NCBI RefSeq assembly: GCF_964355755.1
Contig: NC_092671.1
Coordinates: 34,801,304 to 34,865,303 of the forward strand
Origin: Antedon mediterranea
Taxonomy: Eukaryota > Echinodermata > Crinoidea > Comatulida > Antedonidae
Direction of reading: 5' to 3'
DNA: 64,000 bases
The notes under the pieces are model-generated. The model did not search any database. It worked only from the letters and a program-made list of their open reading frames with translations, and was not told the origin of the DNA. Made by a program: the position numbers and the translations under genes. Shown here piece by piece: positions 25,901 to 36,479 of the stretch (position 1 is the first letter of the stretch; each line of letters begins with the position of its first letter).

Positions 25901-25961
25901 AAACAAACATAGCTTCGTCTTTAACACTAAACAATATCTAATACAAAAGGAAATTAATTAA
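22920..25961 (+). CDS. LINE ORF2: endonuclease and reverse transcriptase
   Basis: A 1013-residue intact polyprotein. The N-terminal APE-type endonuclease shows HFNTRSLLGKMDSL, AITESWL (about residue 96), GTIYRAPS, LLGDFNIDI (about 204) and SDHLPVF (about 272). The central reverse transcriptase shows VTPIFKAGKKDTLSNYRPIS, motif [14 protein letters not shown] (about 646), motif B CGVPQGSLLGPLLF (about 705) and motif C FLYADDTTL (about 736), with the two catalytic aspartates present. A C-terminal thumb-like region includes KFLG-type TFLGVSID and LYCNIVWCNTFPS. Together these nick the target and copy the RNA in place. Order and motifs fit the CR1/L2 group; exact clade needs a tree. All key residues seem present, so it may be active. 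Confidence 0.93.
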   Translation: MCQSNPTTDVKFNPFVAYENMNINENVDPHSQVYASLNESNYFDPETFSENFSKHNNDKNILSTIHFNTRSLLGKMDSLKRFLLTLEFDFDVIAITESWLQYDNNPLTDMPGYNIFSRNRKSKAGGGVALYVRNNVSVTVRNDLTTDESICESIFIEIEQIHGKNIIVGTIYRAPSLNINAFNDILDNLLHTLSTENKLVYLLGDFNIDILQYTYETTTNNFVNTLFSNFYLPLILRPTRITSNSATLIDNILTNQPDLHLASGQLYCDISDHLPVFSISTLTYKNNQAVSRPPNKPFRKINENNIEQFKRELSVITWNDVNLLQEPNQAYNTFETKLKLLYNKHFPMTTQSKKNTKLKPWMSNGLLQSTKYKHKLYAKYLNNPTNHNKIKYTKFRNTLNLLIKRVKTEYYQKRFTQCQHDIKGTWRVINSLIKRSPNLNTKVVLTGNNGESIEDPSQIANEFNKFFVEIGPTLSKKLPTDQSDFKTYLPLPTLNSLFMCPVSDTEIIDIVKCFKTNKAQGLDEFSPKVIKQSISLLVKPLCHIFNLSLTKGVFPNKLKLARVTPIFKAGKKDTLSNYRPISVLSLFSKILERIIYNRTYAFMEKNNIVFNKQFGFRKHFDTAMALIDLSNEIIDAFENDEFAIGVFVDLSKAFDTINHPILLSKLYHYGIRGVPLNLFKSYLSNRYQCTKFCDSQSDYLPITCGVPQGSLLGPLLFLLYVNDIYNSSVSLSYFLYADDTTLICKNRHLESLFNTVNTSLINVSEWFLANSLSVNLKKCSYVLFRSSTMPIKLGPLQIKLNGSVLPMVNHATFLGVSIDSRLTWKPHVIETENKISKNIGIICRLASFLPHHILRTLYCSLVLPYLLYCNIVWCNTFPSNLNKLQILQKKIIRIISNVSPRTSTDPLFRSLKLLKLTDINIFQQCLFIYKSQNALLPSHLRDMFSPNYEFHGYSTRILNNLHIPKHKKTSFQHNIRFTGPKIWNSLPNKITTSANKHSFVFNTKQYLIQKEIN

Positions 25962-26775
25962 CTAGTTATATTCTAGGTATCAGTTTTTTATTGTTTTCAT
26001 ATTCCGTTATGGTAATTACTTTATTCCTATATACCATTTACTATTATTTACTAATTTGATTTTAGTTACTTTTTGTTTTGTTCAGGCACTTTCAACACAA
26101 GCTTTTGCTTTTTAGAAATTGTGCCTCCTTCATAATATTGTTTTATTCATGTTAAAGATGAGAAAAAAAAAAATTGTATTGTTTTAACTATCTTTCTTCT
26201 CGTCATGAATTTTGTGTATTATATTATTTATTTTGTATATTATGAAGGAAATAAATGTTATTATGAAATGAAAAATGAAATAGTATATTTCATTTCTTGT
26301 TCTTACTGTACTACTCATTAGAATGTATACAATGTGTACAGTATGATACACAAATAAAACAAACAACAAACTTTTAAATTAACATTTTCAGAAATGAGTA
26401 GGGTATAACCTGTAAAATTAAATGGAAGGTCAAAAGTATGATGTAATTATTGAACCTTGGATATGACAGTAATTACAATCTGACAATGAAGGAAAGAACT
26501 GGACACAGCCTAAAAACATAATATCTAAACTAGAAGTACTGTAGTAATACAGGAAATCCTAAATTAGCTGCAAGCAAAATAAACTTGACACATAATTAAA
26601 AAACAGAGTTGAATTTATATTTAAAGGTCATTAATTTATACATAGTTTTATAGCATGGAGGAAACATACAGACTTAATGGTTTAAAAGTCTCTACAATAG
26701 TTGTCTTTTATCTTAAAAACAAGAAAAAACCTGGACTATTTATTCTTTACTAAGGCTTACAGTACTTTAATATTA

Positions 26776-28414
26776 CTAGATGGCACGCTCGCTTCGCTCG
26801 CGTACCATCTAGGTCGTGCCCACAGATGGTTCTCGAATACACAGTATTTCCAGCGAGAAAAAAATGGAGATTTCAAATGTACGTACCGCAAGACTATAAT
26901 ACATTGTCGTTTACAGAAACGAATAAATATACACAATGATTTATGTAGTCAACCAAAATTAGCACCCTGGGAATTACTTCCGAGAGAGAAACAAAATGAG
27001 TCAAATTTTTTTATTTGGACTCATTTAAACAAACCCAATTTGTGTTTTGTATGTAACATTAAGGGTTGAGGGATGGGGGAAGAGGATAGGTACAAAGAGG
27101 AAACATTTTAAAATATATTCTTATCCACTCAGTAACGAAATATTGTTTTTAACAATATGTTTTTTGTTTTTTAACAATGTTTTTTTTAACAATGTTTTTA
27201 ATGTTTTATAGGCCTATAAATAATATACCACTAAATACAGTAAAACATTTACGATTTAATACGGTACTTTGTTAAAACTCTCACTGTCATAGTCGATTGA
27301 AATAGTAAAGTACATGTAACGATACACCACTACGACGTTTATATATTTTTAAATTATTAATTAATACAAACGTTGAGAAGCAACTGTCAGTAATAACGTT
27401 TATTTATTTGTATATTATATGTTTATAATCTAACAGTAGGGCCTACCCACACTCACAGTAATAAAGTTTATTTGTATATATTTTTATATTACATCTAACA
27501 GTACCAACACTCACAGTAAGAAATTTGCGATTCAAATTGCGATCAAAAGTGGTTAATACCTTAACAGTATTGTACAGCATTGCAATACTATTTATGTTTA
27601 TTCTCCAAGGGGGCCCATAAATCTAAATCTATACCTCTATGGTTAAACCAAATAATTTGGAATGTTTATTTGTATATTATATGTTTATAATCTAACAGTA
27701 GGGCCTACCCACACTCACAGTAATAAAGTTTATTTGTATATATTTTTATATTACATCTAACAGTACCAACACTCACAGTAAGAAATTTGCGATTCAAATT
27801 GCGATCAAAAGTGGTTTTAACCATTAAAATACCTTAACAGTATTGTACAGCCAGGGAACTCCCTGGTACAGCATTGTAATACTATTTATGTTTATTCTCC
27901 AAGGGGGCCCATAAATCTAAATCTATACCTGTATGGTTAAACCAAATAATTTGGAATGTTCCATTCATCACAAATCAATACATTTGTATAATCGTATATT
28001 AAATCTATCAAAATAGTATTTTTTTAAGAAAATCGGCCTGTCTTCAACATTATGATGCTGTACTCGAACTGTTCAACCGGTTTTCAGCTATTAAAAACAA
28101 TTATCGTAGGAGGAGATAGGAAAATGCGAAGCCTCCTCGCATTTTTGTGGCGGGTATTTTTCAAGATGGACATCCATTAGACAGTGTATACCACGATCGG
28201 AAAACACCCCTATTTGGGGCAAATCGTTGAACCTAAATTCGTTTTAATCGTCAATAACTAATTATCTAACTTAATTTAATTAGTAAACAGGGTTACATCA
28301 GGTGGTTAAAATCAGTACCGAAAGTACGAACCAACTTTATATACCATCGAGTAAAAATTCTAGAAGTAAGGCGCGATTTACCGAATTTTGCCCTTACGTA
28401 AATTTATATATAGA
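26776..28414 (-). mobile_element. Helitron family A, copy 1 (non-autonomous)
   Basis: Read on the minus strand the element begins A|TCTATATATAAATTTACG and ends with a long hairpin (GGTACGCGAGC, loop GAA, GCGAGCGTGCC) running into ATCTAG|T. This is the standard Helitron layout: 5' TC, 3' hairpin, CTRR, inserted between A and T with no target duplication. It is 1639 bp with no Rep/helicase frame. A related copy lies at 58832-60224. This copy also contains an internal tandem duplication (27403-27960). Confidence 0.75.
27403..27960. repeat. two-unit ~262-bp tandem duplication inside Helitron A
   Basis: The block from TTTATTTGTATATTATATG through the CTCCAAGGGGGCCCATAAAT motif to TTTGGAATGTT occurs twice, offset by about 262 bp. 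The second unit has a small insertion near 27850 (CCAGGGAACTCCC). The copy of this Helitron at 58832-60224 lacks the duplicated segment, so the duplication is specific to this insertion. Confidence 0.75.
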
Positions 28415-28612
28415 TTATTATTATTCAAACTTGTTTTTCTCCAATTTCGTACACTTCGCAAGTGTGGTCACTTAAAAAAACACTTAATTTATGACAATTG
28501 AGAGCCTAAAAAGTAAAATGATCACAAAAACTATTCCATTTTTGGTGTTTTGACTAGATATACTGTAGGCAAGGATTGTTGTAATGTAAAATTGTAATAA
28601 TAATATATAATT
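28415..28612. other. spacer between Helitron A and Helitron-like B copies
   Basis: About 200 bp of AT-rich sequence. Nothing recognised. Confidence 0.4.
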
Positions 28613-28661
28613 AGGTTATATGCATTATCATGCATATAACCTCTTGATTCTGTCAAAATCT

Positions 28662-28692
<31 letters not shown>

Positions 28693-30181
28693 TTAGGTTA
28701 TATGCATGATATGCATATAACCTCTTGATTCTGTCAAAATCTTTATTTATTTATTTATTTATATATTTATTCTTTCCTTAGCACTATTTTGTCCGTGAAT
28801 TATCTTGGCATCAGTTTCATCTACTGTAGCTAAGTCAAGTTTTCAGAGTATATTCCTTATGGCCAGGAATCGATGTGGTTATATTTTCACGATGCGCAAT
28901 CAAAAATTACGCGGTCTACGCGCGATTTTACGAAATCACGTTTGTAATCATATCTTCACAAGCATGAATCACAATTAAACAAAATTTGGTACTCATAAAT
29001 TTCAGGTCATATTTCATCATATGGCAATACAATTTCGTGCGTAGCGCATATAACGCTTGCGTACGCGTGCTTAAAATGTTTAAAATTGTCAAAATTTATT
29101 TTCGATGAAATTAGAGTACGTTTCAGGCAATTTTAGGCGTTTAAAAAATTGCCATGAGTGCGCAGATTTTTGCACGCGCACTGCGCGTTAAACGTTAATG
29201 CGCACTCTTTTTGCCCGATTTCTGTTTTACAATCTTTCTTTAATAATATCATCATATTTGATTCAGGTTTCAACTCGAAATTGCGTTATACGAGCACGTC
29301 AAAAGTGACTGGCTACGCACGTATAAGTTAACAAAATGGTGAAAATATGCTAAATTTTAAAATTAATATATATCGTCAGAATGCAGGGGAACACCTATTT
29401 TTTATTTCATTTTCTTGAAGTGTATGTATCATATGTATGATTTATTATCAAATTAAGAGAACAAAAGTTGATTAAGTCATCATTAATTGCATATTAAATT
29501 AAAAAAAATTTATTATGACAATCAATCAAATTATAACATTTTCTTAGGCCGAAATAACAAACTTAACATTAACTTTCTTCCTTAAGAAGTTCATATATTA
29601 AAGTTAAAAGTATATAGTTTGACAGTGCATCATTTTTTTAAATTTTTAAAGATGTCATCATAGTAAAACATTATAATTCATTGCGGTATGTAATAATCTA
29701 TCTGCACCAAAGTGGTTACTGCATAGTAAATACACGGAGGAATATTTCCATAACTTTAGTCAGTTGTGTATGGCTCGATGGTCTGTGCTCGTGTCTATGG
29801 CATTCAAGGTACCGAGATCGAGTCTCACCTTGGGAAACGAAATAAGATTTTTTTTTTATTATCTGTATTGTTTGTTCAAATTTATTTCTTAGTGTATAGA
29901 TTATACACATGATTTATAATAAAATCTAGATAAAAAGTAACTTATGTCTTTATTAATATATGTAACAACAAATGTGGTTTATGACATTATACGCAGAGGG
30001 ATCTTTGATCGGATTGTGATACCGGCTATTGTATTCGCGTTAGCAAGGTCCTATCATATATTATAAATAATTAAAGATTCTGAGAAAAACAATCAATCAA
30101 TATATCTTTAAAAAATCAATTATCTTTATTTAAATCAATGCATATAACCTATAATTCGTCATAGTGACGAATTAAATCTAG
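28613..30181 (+). mobile_element. Helitron-like element, family B, copy B
   Basis: A plus-strand copy of the family at 18534-20019. It starts with the palindromic AGGTTATATGCATTATCATG and its 5' segment (palindrome, CTCTTGATTCTGTCAAAATC, TTTA tract) is duplicated, about 85 bp apart. It ends with the hairpin AATTCGTCATAGTGACGAATT, then AAATCTAG and T. Near 29760-29845 lies a tRNA-like stretch with box-A-like TGGCTCGATGG and box-B-like GATCGAGTCTC. It is joined directly to copy C on its right, so the two form a head-to-tail pair. Confidence 0.65.
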
Positions 30182-33100
30182 TTTATTTATTCTTTCCTTA
30201 GCACTATTTTGTCCGTGAATTATCTTGATATCAGTTTCATCTATCTAAGTCAATTTTTCAGAGTATATTCCTTATGGCCAGGAATCGATGTGGTTATGTT
30301 TTCAGGGTGCGCAATCAAACATTACGCGGTCTACGCGCGATTTAACGAAATCACGTTTGTAATCATATCTTCACAAGCATGAATCACTTTTAAACAAAAT
30401 TTGGTACTCATAAATTTCAGGTCATATTTCATCATATGGCAATACAATTACGTGCGTAGCGCATATAACGCATGCGTACGCGCGCTTAAAATGTTGAAAA
30501 TTGTCAGAATTTATTTTCGATGAAATTAGAGTACGTTTCAGGCAATTTTAAGCGTTTAAAAAATTGCCACGAGTGCGCAGATTTTTGCACGTGCACTGCG
30601 CGTCAAACGTTAATGCGCACTGTTTTTGTCCGATTACTGTTGTATAACCTTTCTTTAATAATATCATCATATTTTATTCACTTTTCAACTCGAAACAGCG
30701 TTATACGAGCACGTCAAAAGTGACAGGCTACGCATGTGTAAGTTAACAAAATGGTGAAAATATGCTAAATTTTAAAATTAATATATATCGTTAGAATGCT
30801 CGGGAACACCTATTTTTTATTTAATTTTCTTGAAGTGTATGTATCATATGTATGATTTATTATGAAATTAGAAGAACAAAAGTTGATTAAGTCATCATTA
30901 ATGGCATTTTCAATTTAACAAAATTAATTTCAACAATCAAACAAATTATAACATTTTCTTAGGCCAAAATAACAAACTTAACATTAACTTTCTTCCTTAA
31001 GAAGTTCATATATTAAAGTTAAAAGTATATAGTTTGACAGTGCATCATTTTTTTCAATTTTTAAAGATGTCATCATAGTAAAACATTATAATTCATTGCG
31101 GTATGTAATAATCTATCTGCACCAAAGTGGTTACTGCATAGTAAATACACGGAGGAATTTTTCTCCAACTTTTAGTCAGTTGTGTACGGCTCGGTGGTCT
31201 GTGCTCGTGTCAATGGCATTCAAGGTACCGAGTTCGAGTCTCACCTTGGGAAACGAAATAAGATTTTTTTTTTATTATCCGTATTGTTCAAATTTATTTC
31301 TTAGTGTATAGATTATACACATGATTTATAATGAAATCTAGATAATACTCTAGTAGCTAGATCAACTTTCGTATGCACTTTGAGGTCCAGAGAATTTGAC
31401 TTCAGAAATTGGTTTAGGGTGGTCAAACAATCATTTTTGGCTTGGTTACACATTTTGAAAATGTGGCGAAAGGTCAAAAGGTCAGGGTCAAAGGTTATAA
31501 GATCAAACACCATTATGTCCTTAAATCTCAACAACCACTGGTCACAGCGAGGTAATTTTGGTCTCAAATTGATCAGAAGGTATACATTCATATTCAGTAT
31601 AATGAAACATTTTAGTCGAAAATGACCGGAAATGCCATTTCTGACCTTTGACCAATAAACCAGGGCATATCTGTATCTCCGTAACTATTGGCCGTAGAGA
31701 CTTGAATTTGGGCTCAAATTGTTCGAAATATACATTTAGTTATTTGTTACACATTTTGAACAATGTTACAAAAGGTCAAAAGGTCAAGGCCAGGGGTTAT
31801 ATGAATAAACACAAATAGGTATTTGTATCTCGGCAACCACAGGTCACAGCGAGTAAATTTTGGTCTCAAAATGTTCAGAAGGTATACATTCATATTCAGT
31901 CTAATGAAACATTTTAGTAAAAAATGACCGGAAATGACATTTCTGACCTTTGACATACATACCAGGGCATCTTCTTATCTCTGTAAGTACAGGTCGTATA
32001 AACTTAAATTTAGTATCAAATTGTTAGAAATACACATATTTACATTCATTCTAACAGAAAATTTGGATAAAAAATGATCAGAAATACTATTAATTACTAA
32101 TCTTTTAAATGAAAAACATATCTACCCAACTTATCATTAGACAGTAATGTTATGCAATAATTGATGCTTAATGATTTCATTATACTGTAGGAATTAAAAC
32201 AAATCCTTTACTGTTTGTAATAATTGTACTTTTGCTTATAATAATGCTAGAAAGTGTTGTTGACCCCCGAACGTTCAAACATTTTTGAGAATGCTAGAAG
32301 TAATTTACTGTAGTTACCCGAATAAAAGCCTCGGGCATTTATTTATTCAGGGAAGGCGTTTATTTTGTTGGGTGTAATAATGGTAACATGTATAATCAAA
32401 TAAATACACCCCAGATATATATATAAATAAAGATATATATAATATAATAAGAATAATAACGGGATTAAACCTCATTCTATCCTGGTGGAAGTACAATCAT
32501 GTAGGCCTAATAAAAGGTATCGGAGACCACAATAATAGACCAAGTCATTGTCATTATTACGTAACACTGTTGCATAATAGTTTTGAATGTCAACGACAAA
32601 ACTTATACATATACACGTCTGTTCCCAGTGTAGATAATAAAACAATATATATTTCTGGAGATTTATTATCAATACCACTAGAAACTTTGACATGTTTTAG
32701 GTACTGAATGCATTGACAATAAAAGCATCAGAAGTTTATCATGATAAAATCATACTACAACACTGTACTACAGTACACAAGGGTGTTTTCAGGAAAGCTG
32801 GACATATTGTACAATAGTAATGAAACTATGTATTGGCATTTAAAACTATGCAAAAGATTGTTGTCGAATTGTAGTTACAAACAAATAGATGATAGAATGA
32901 AGATCCATTATGAGTGCAATCGTGTCAGGATAATGATGTGTCATTGTTTTATATCATTATACTGGCACCTGGAGGAGAAGATCCATTTAATGGAATCTAT
33001 CACTTTTATTTTAAAAGACAGAAAGATTTCGTTAAAAAGCATAAAGAGGAAAACGAATCATGTAAAGTACCTTTTATCAGTTGAGAAACGAAATACAATT

Positions 33101-34593
33101 ATTAAAATTAGAGTATTCCTTCAAATAAACGCCACCATTCCCTCCAATAGAACACCATGTGGAATAAACGCCCCGCCACATGCATTTACACAATAATTGT
33201 ATCACGTCAACACATTTCATTAACTACCATAAATCTACAATTTACCAAGCATTTTGACATAATTTTATCACTTTTTTATATTAATTGTGCAGTATTTTTT
33301 TACATCTAGGTGGTATTTATTTGATTATACATGTTACCATATTATACCCCAAATAAAGATGCCTTCTTTCCCCCTAAAAACCATTTTGAACAATGAATGC
33401 CTGGGGCGTTTAATCGGATACATATGGCAAGTTACTTCTAGCATTCTGAAAAGAACTGTTGAGCTTAACGTTTCTATCAAAATGTCCTCGGGGACAGCAA
33501 TAACTAGTATTTGAAATTAAAACAATTTAAAGTATCAGTTATTGCATAACATTACTGTCTAAGGATAAGTTGTGTAGATATGTTTTTTGTTTGAAACATT
33601 GGTAATAGTATTTCTGTTCATCTTTTAACCACATTTTCTATTACAATGAATGTAAATATATATATTTCGAACAATTTGATACCAAATTTAAGTTTCTACG
33701 ACCTGTACTTACAGAGATATGAAGATGCCCTGGTATGTGGGTCAAAGGTCAGAAATGGCATTTCTGATCATTTTTGACTAAAATGCCCCATTAGATGGAA
33801 TATAAATGCATGCCTTCTAAACATTTTGAGACCAAAATTGACTTGCTGCGACCAGTGGTTGCCGAGATACAAGTACCTTCTTTTATTTGTTCAAATAACC
33901 CATGACCTTGACCCTTTGACCTTTTGTAACATTTTTCAAAATGTGTAACAAATAACAAAACATATATTTCGAACAATTTAAAACCAAATTCAAGTGTCTA
34001 CGACCAGTAGTTACGGAGATACATACATGCCCTAGGTTGTGGGTCAAAGGTCATAAATGGCATTTCCGGTCATTTTTTAATAAAATGTCCCATTAGACTG
34101 AATATAAATGTATACCTTCTGATTAATTTAAGACCAAAATTACCTCGTTGTGACCAGTGGTTGTTGAGATTTAAGGACATATTTATGTTTGGTCTTATGA
34201 CTTTTCACCTTGACCTTTTGACCTTTCGCCACATTTTCAAAATGTGTAACCAAGCCAAATATGATTGTTTGACCACCCTAAACCAATTTCTGAAGTCAAA
34301 TTCTCTGGACCTCAAAGTGCATACGAAAGTTGATCTAGCTACTAGAGTATAAAAAGTTACTTTATGTCTTTATTATTATGTAACAACAAATGCGGTTTAT
34401 GACATTATACGCAGAGGGATCTTTGATCGGATTGTGATACCGGCTATGGTGTTAGCAAGGTCCTATCATATATTATAAATAATTAAAGATTCTGAGAAAA
34501 TCAATCAATCAATATATCTTTTAAAAATCAATTATCTTTATTTAAATGAATGCATATAACCTATAATTCGTCATAGTGACGAATTAAATCTAG
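30182..34593 (+). mobile_element. Helitron-like element, family B, copy C, split by a foldback insertion
   Basis: Directly after the CTAG of copy B, sequence matching the family resumes in its TTTA tract (TTTATTTATTCTTTCCTTAG). It runs to 31345, is interrupted by the 3.0-kb foldback element (31346-34349), then continues from 34350 to the same hairpin and CTAG end at 34593. The tRNA-like segment near 31172-31255 has a better box B here, GTTCGAGTCTC. The 5' palindrome is missing, as expected if copies arose by rolling-circle tandem replication or by insertion of one copy into the end of another. No Rep/helicase frame. Confidence 0.65.
31346..34349. mobile_element. 3.0-kb foldback transposon with ~1-kb inverted arms
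   Basis: The ends are perfect inverted copies beginning TACTCTAGTAGCTAGATCAA, flanked by TAA on both sides. The uninterrupted copy B has a single TAA at the matching point, so TAA looks like a 3-bp target duplication. The arms (about 31346-32400 and 33350-34349) are inverted throughout and carry a ~300-bp tandem period. For example, GGTCACAGCGAG recurs at about 31540 and 31843, and GGGTCAAAGGTCA recurs on the right arm about 300 bp apart. The ~0.95-kb centre has a 151-codon frame (32741-33196) with no recognised domain. Foldback elements with repeated arms are known (Drosophila FB, sea urchin TU). The 3-bp TAA also recalls PIF/Harbinger. Class is not settled. Confidence 0.75.
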
Positions 34594-35499
34594 TTAATAT
34601 TAGATTAATAATAATATTAATAAAGATAAAATTGTATGAAGATTAATGAATGACATATTTATACAGTTGATTCACTTTTCTGAATACAACCCTGTTATTA
34701 AATGGACATTTTCTTCGAACAAGGGGAAAGTAATAATATACTTTACAGTTTTAAAACTACAGCCAACCCCTATCCAGAGGATATTAAAGGGAAGTTGTCC
34801 CAGTAACTTGATGTATGCATGGAACTGATATTTATTGTACAGCCAATCTGCCATGAATTCAATATAAAAAGGATACATACTGTATTGTAACAACACATTT
34901 AGTGTATTTAATTTAACAATTATGTACTGTATTGGAAACAAAGAATAATAATGATAAAATGACTATATGGATCTATGAAGATTATAAACTAAAGTAATGG
35001 AAAATCATTAAAGCATAAGAAAGATTCTGAATACTGTAATTAGCCAGGATCAATAAGGCGTGCATCCTACTAGTAACTACGATTTTATCCATTCAATCTA
35101 TTGTAAAAGAATCATTGTATGTCTAGGTAGACTAGAGTAGTAGACTTTTTAGTTAAAACTACTCATCTTTTAGGGTATCAAATAAATAAATGTATAACTT
35201 TGGATTAGCCTAGGCCCTAGCCTAACAGTGAGTTGGAATTTGTTGTCTTTTCTCCACCTAGGCTACACAGTTAGCTAGCCTAGGCTAGCTACCTAGCTAG
35301 CTACTGTAGGCCTACTAGGCATAGCCTTCTTTTTTTAGGTCTTGTGTGTTCAATTTGATTGAATATCACCAGAGATGGTATAGGCCGCTATGCCAAACTT
35401 ATTAATATCAGGCCTAATACAACAACAATGTTTAGGCAATATTCTTCTAGCCTACTACTGAGCCTACATACCCAGGCTATATCTGACGAGAGTACTCAC
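34594..35499. other. unique AT-rich stretch between transposon nest and promoter region
   Basis: I see no exon or transposon terminus. Runs of CTAG/GGCCTA-like words appear from about 35210 to 35320 (TAGGCTAGCTACCTAGCTAG), a compositional feature seen elsewhere in the window. Confidence 0.4.
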
Positions 35500-35600
35500 G
35501 CCGGGCGGACTACAAACGGGGTTTTACTCGGACACTTCTGCTTGTGAACGCCTTCTTCTCCGGCCTGCTGGCTAGCCTAGCTAGAAGTCTGGTTTGAGAT
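35500..35600 (-). promoter_or_regulatory. candidate noncoding first exon of TRAK
   Basis: On the minus strand a GC-richer segment (GCAGGCCGGAGAAGAAGGCG, later GTCCGCCCGGC) ends in a good donor, GTGAGT, at 35498-35499. It carries no useful ATG. Its position just upstream of the DNAJC13 promoter, and the lack of another first exon for the long TRAK transcript, make it a plausible 5' leader exon. This would place a head-to-head promoter pair within about 1 kb. Only composition and the donor support it. Confidence 0.3.
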
Positions 35601-36479
35601 TCTATGTTACTTGACGGCCTCTTCAAAAGGCATTAAATAATAAAGTCTACATAATTAATAAAGGTATCTAAAATTCCACCTACCAAAATAATTTGTTTAT
35701 AGTATCAATTTACACACGTAATCAATCTCCAAAACTAGTAAATATTATTTGTGATCAAGATGAGACGATTTTCATTTTATATCAAAACGTATGAGGCGCC
35801 ACTGCCGTATAATGGTTTTATAAAAGAGATATGTCTCATCTTATTGTGTGATACATGTGTAAGAAAAGAAATATACTTAGGCGCGCCTAAGTAAGAGTTT
35901 AATTTACTATAAGTATAAATGAATTAGAATTGAGAAATACTGTTTTACTGCACCAAACAAGTTTAACAATTAGGCCTATGTTCTGGGAAGTGATGTACTT
36001 TCCCTCGGCAATAATACTTTAATGTGTTTTGACAAATGTAACATATCTAGGCCTAACAAGATAATGGAAAATACGAAGTGATCTTACAAATACAACGCAG
36101 TTTTGTGTTGCATTATATAGTATAGTGTATTATAATATATCTTTTCAGTTATTTTTATTTAGGACTGCTGTTGTTATTTATTTTATTATTTTCAGTTTTT
36201 CACTATTACTATTTTTAATTATTTTTCAGTTATTTACTACTTAATTTGTGTAATTTGTTGTATTTTTGTTTCTGTGCACTGTATTGATGTTGAATCTGCT
36301 TGCTGTTTATATATTTATTTTAATAACGCACCGTTTATTATGAACGTGTGTCATCCATAGAGGTATAAAATCTATTTTAATACCTCCATGTGTCATCTCT
36401 GTAAAAAGGTGTAATTTCAATAAATATTATAATATAGCGTGCCATAGTATTCATTCGGCAGTCGAGAATTCACTGTGGC
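35601..36479. other. region between the two candidate 5' ends
   Basis: AT-rich spacer between the candidate TRAK leader exon and the DNAJC13 start region. It contains an 18-bp palindrome around 35878-35892 (ACTTAGGCGCGCCTAAGT) and a short hairpin at 36358-36395 (GAGGTATAAAAT against ATTTTAATACCTC). No exon is seen. Confidence 0.4.

Larger units (their letters stand above)
21770..26280 (+). mobile_element. full-length-looking LINE (CR1/L2-like) with two intact ORFs
   Basis: A plus-strand non-LTR retrotransposon with a short leader, ORF1 (21881-22570), a 349-bp spacer, ORF2 (22920-25961) and an AT-rich 3' tail with AATAAA near 26251. The tail ends in ATGAAA-like repeats near 26280. There are no LTRs. 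Both ORFs lack internal stops or frameshifts, so this copy is young or under selection for function. It lies in what is probably TRAK intron 1, opposite in orientation to that gene. Element boundaries are approximate; I could not define a target-site duplication. Confidence 0.8.

Noticed and set aside
26701-27069. 122-codon plus-strand frame
   Set aside because: It lies largely inside Helitron A; the copy at 58868-59050 is similar only because it is the same repeat.
31096-31311. 71-codon frame similar to the one at 18801-19013
   Set aside because: Both fall in the tRNA-like part of the Helitron-like family; similarity reflects the repeat, not a gene.
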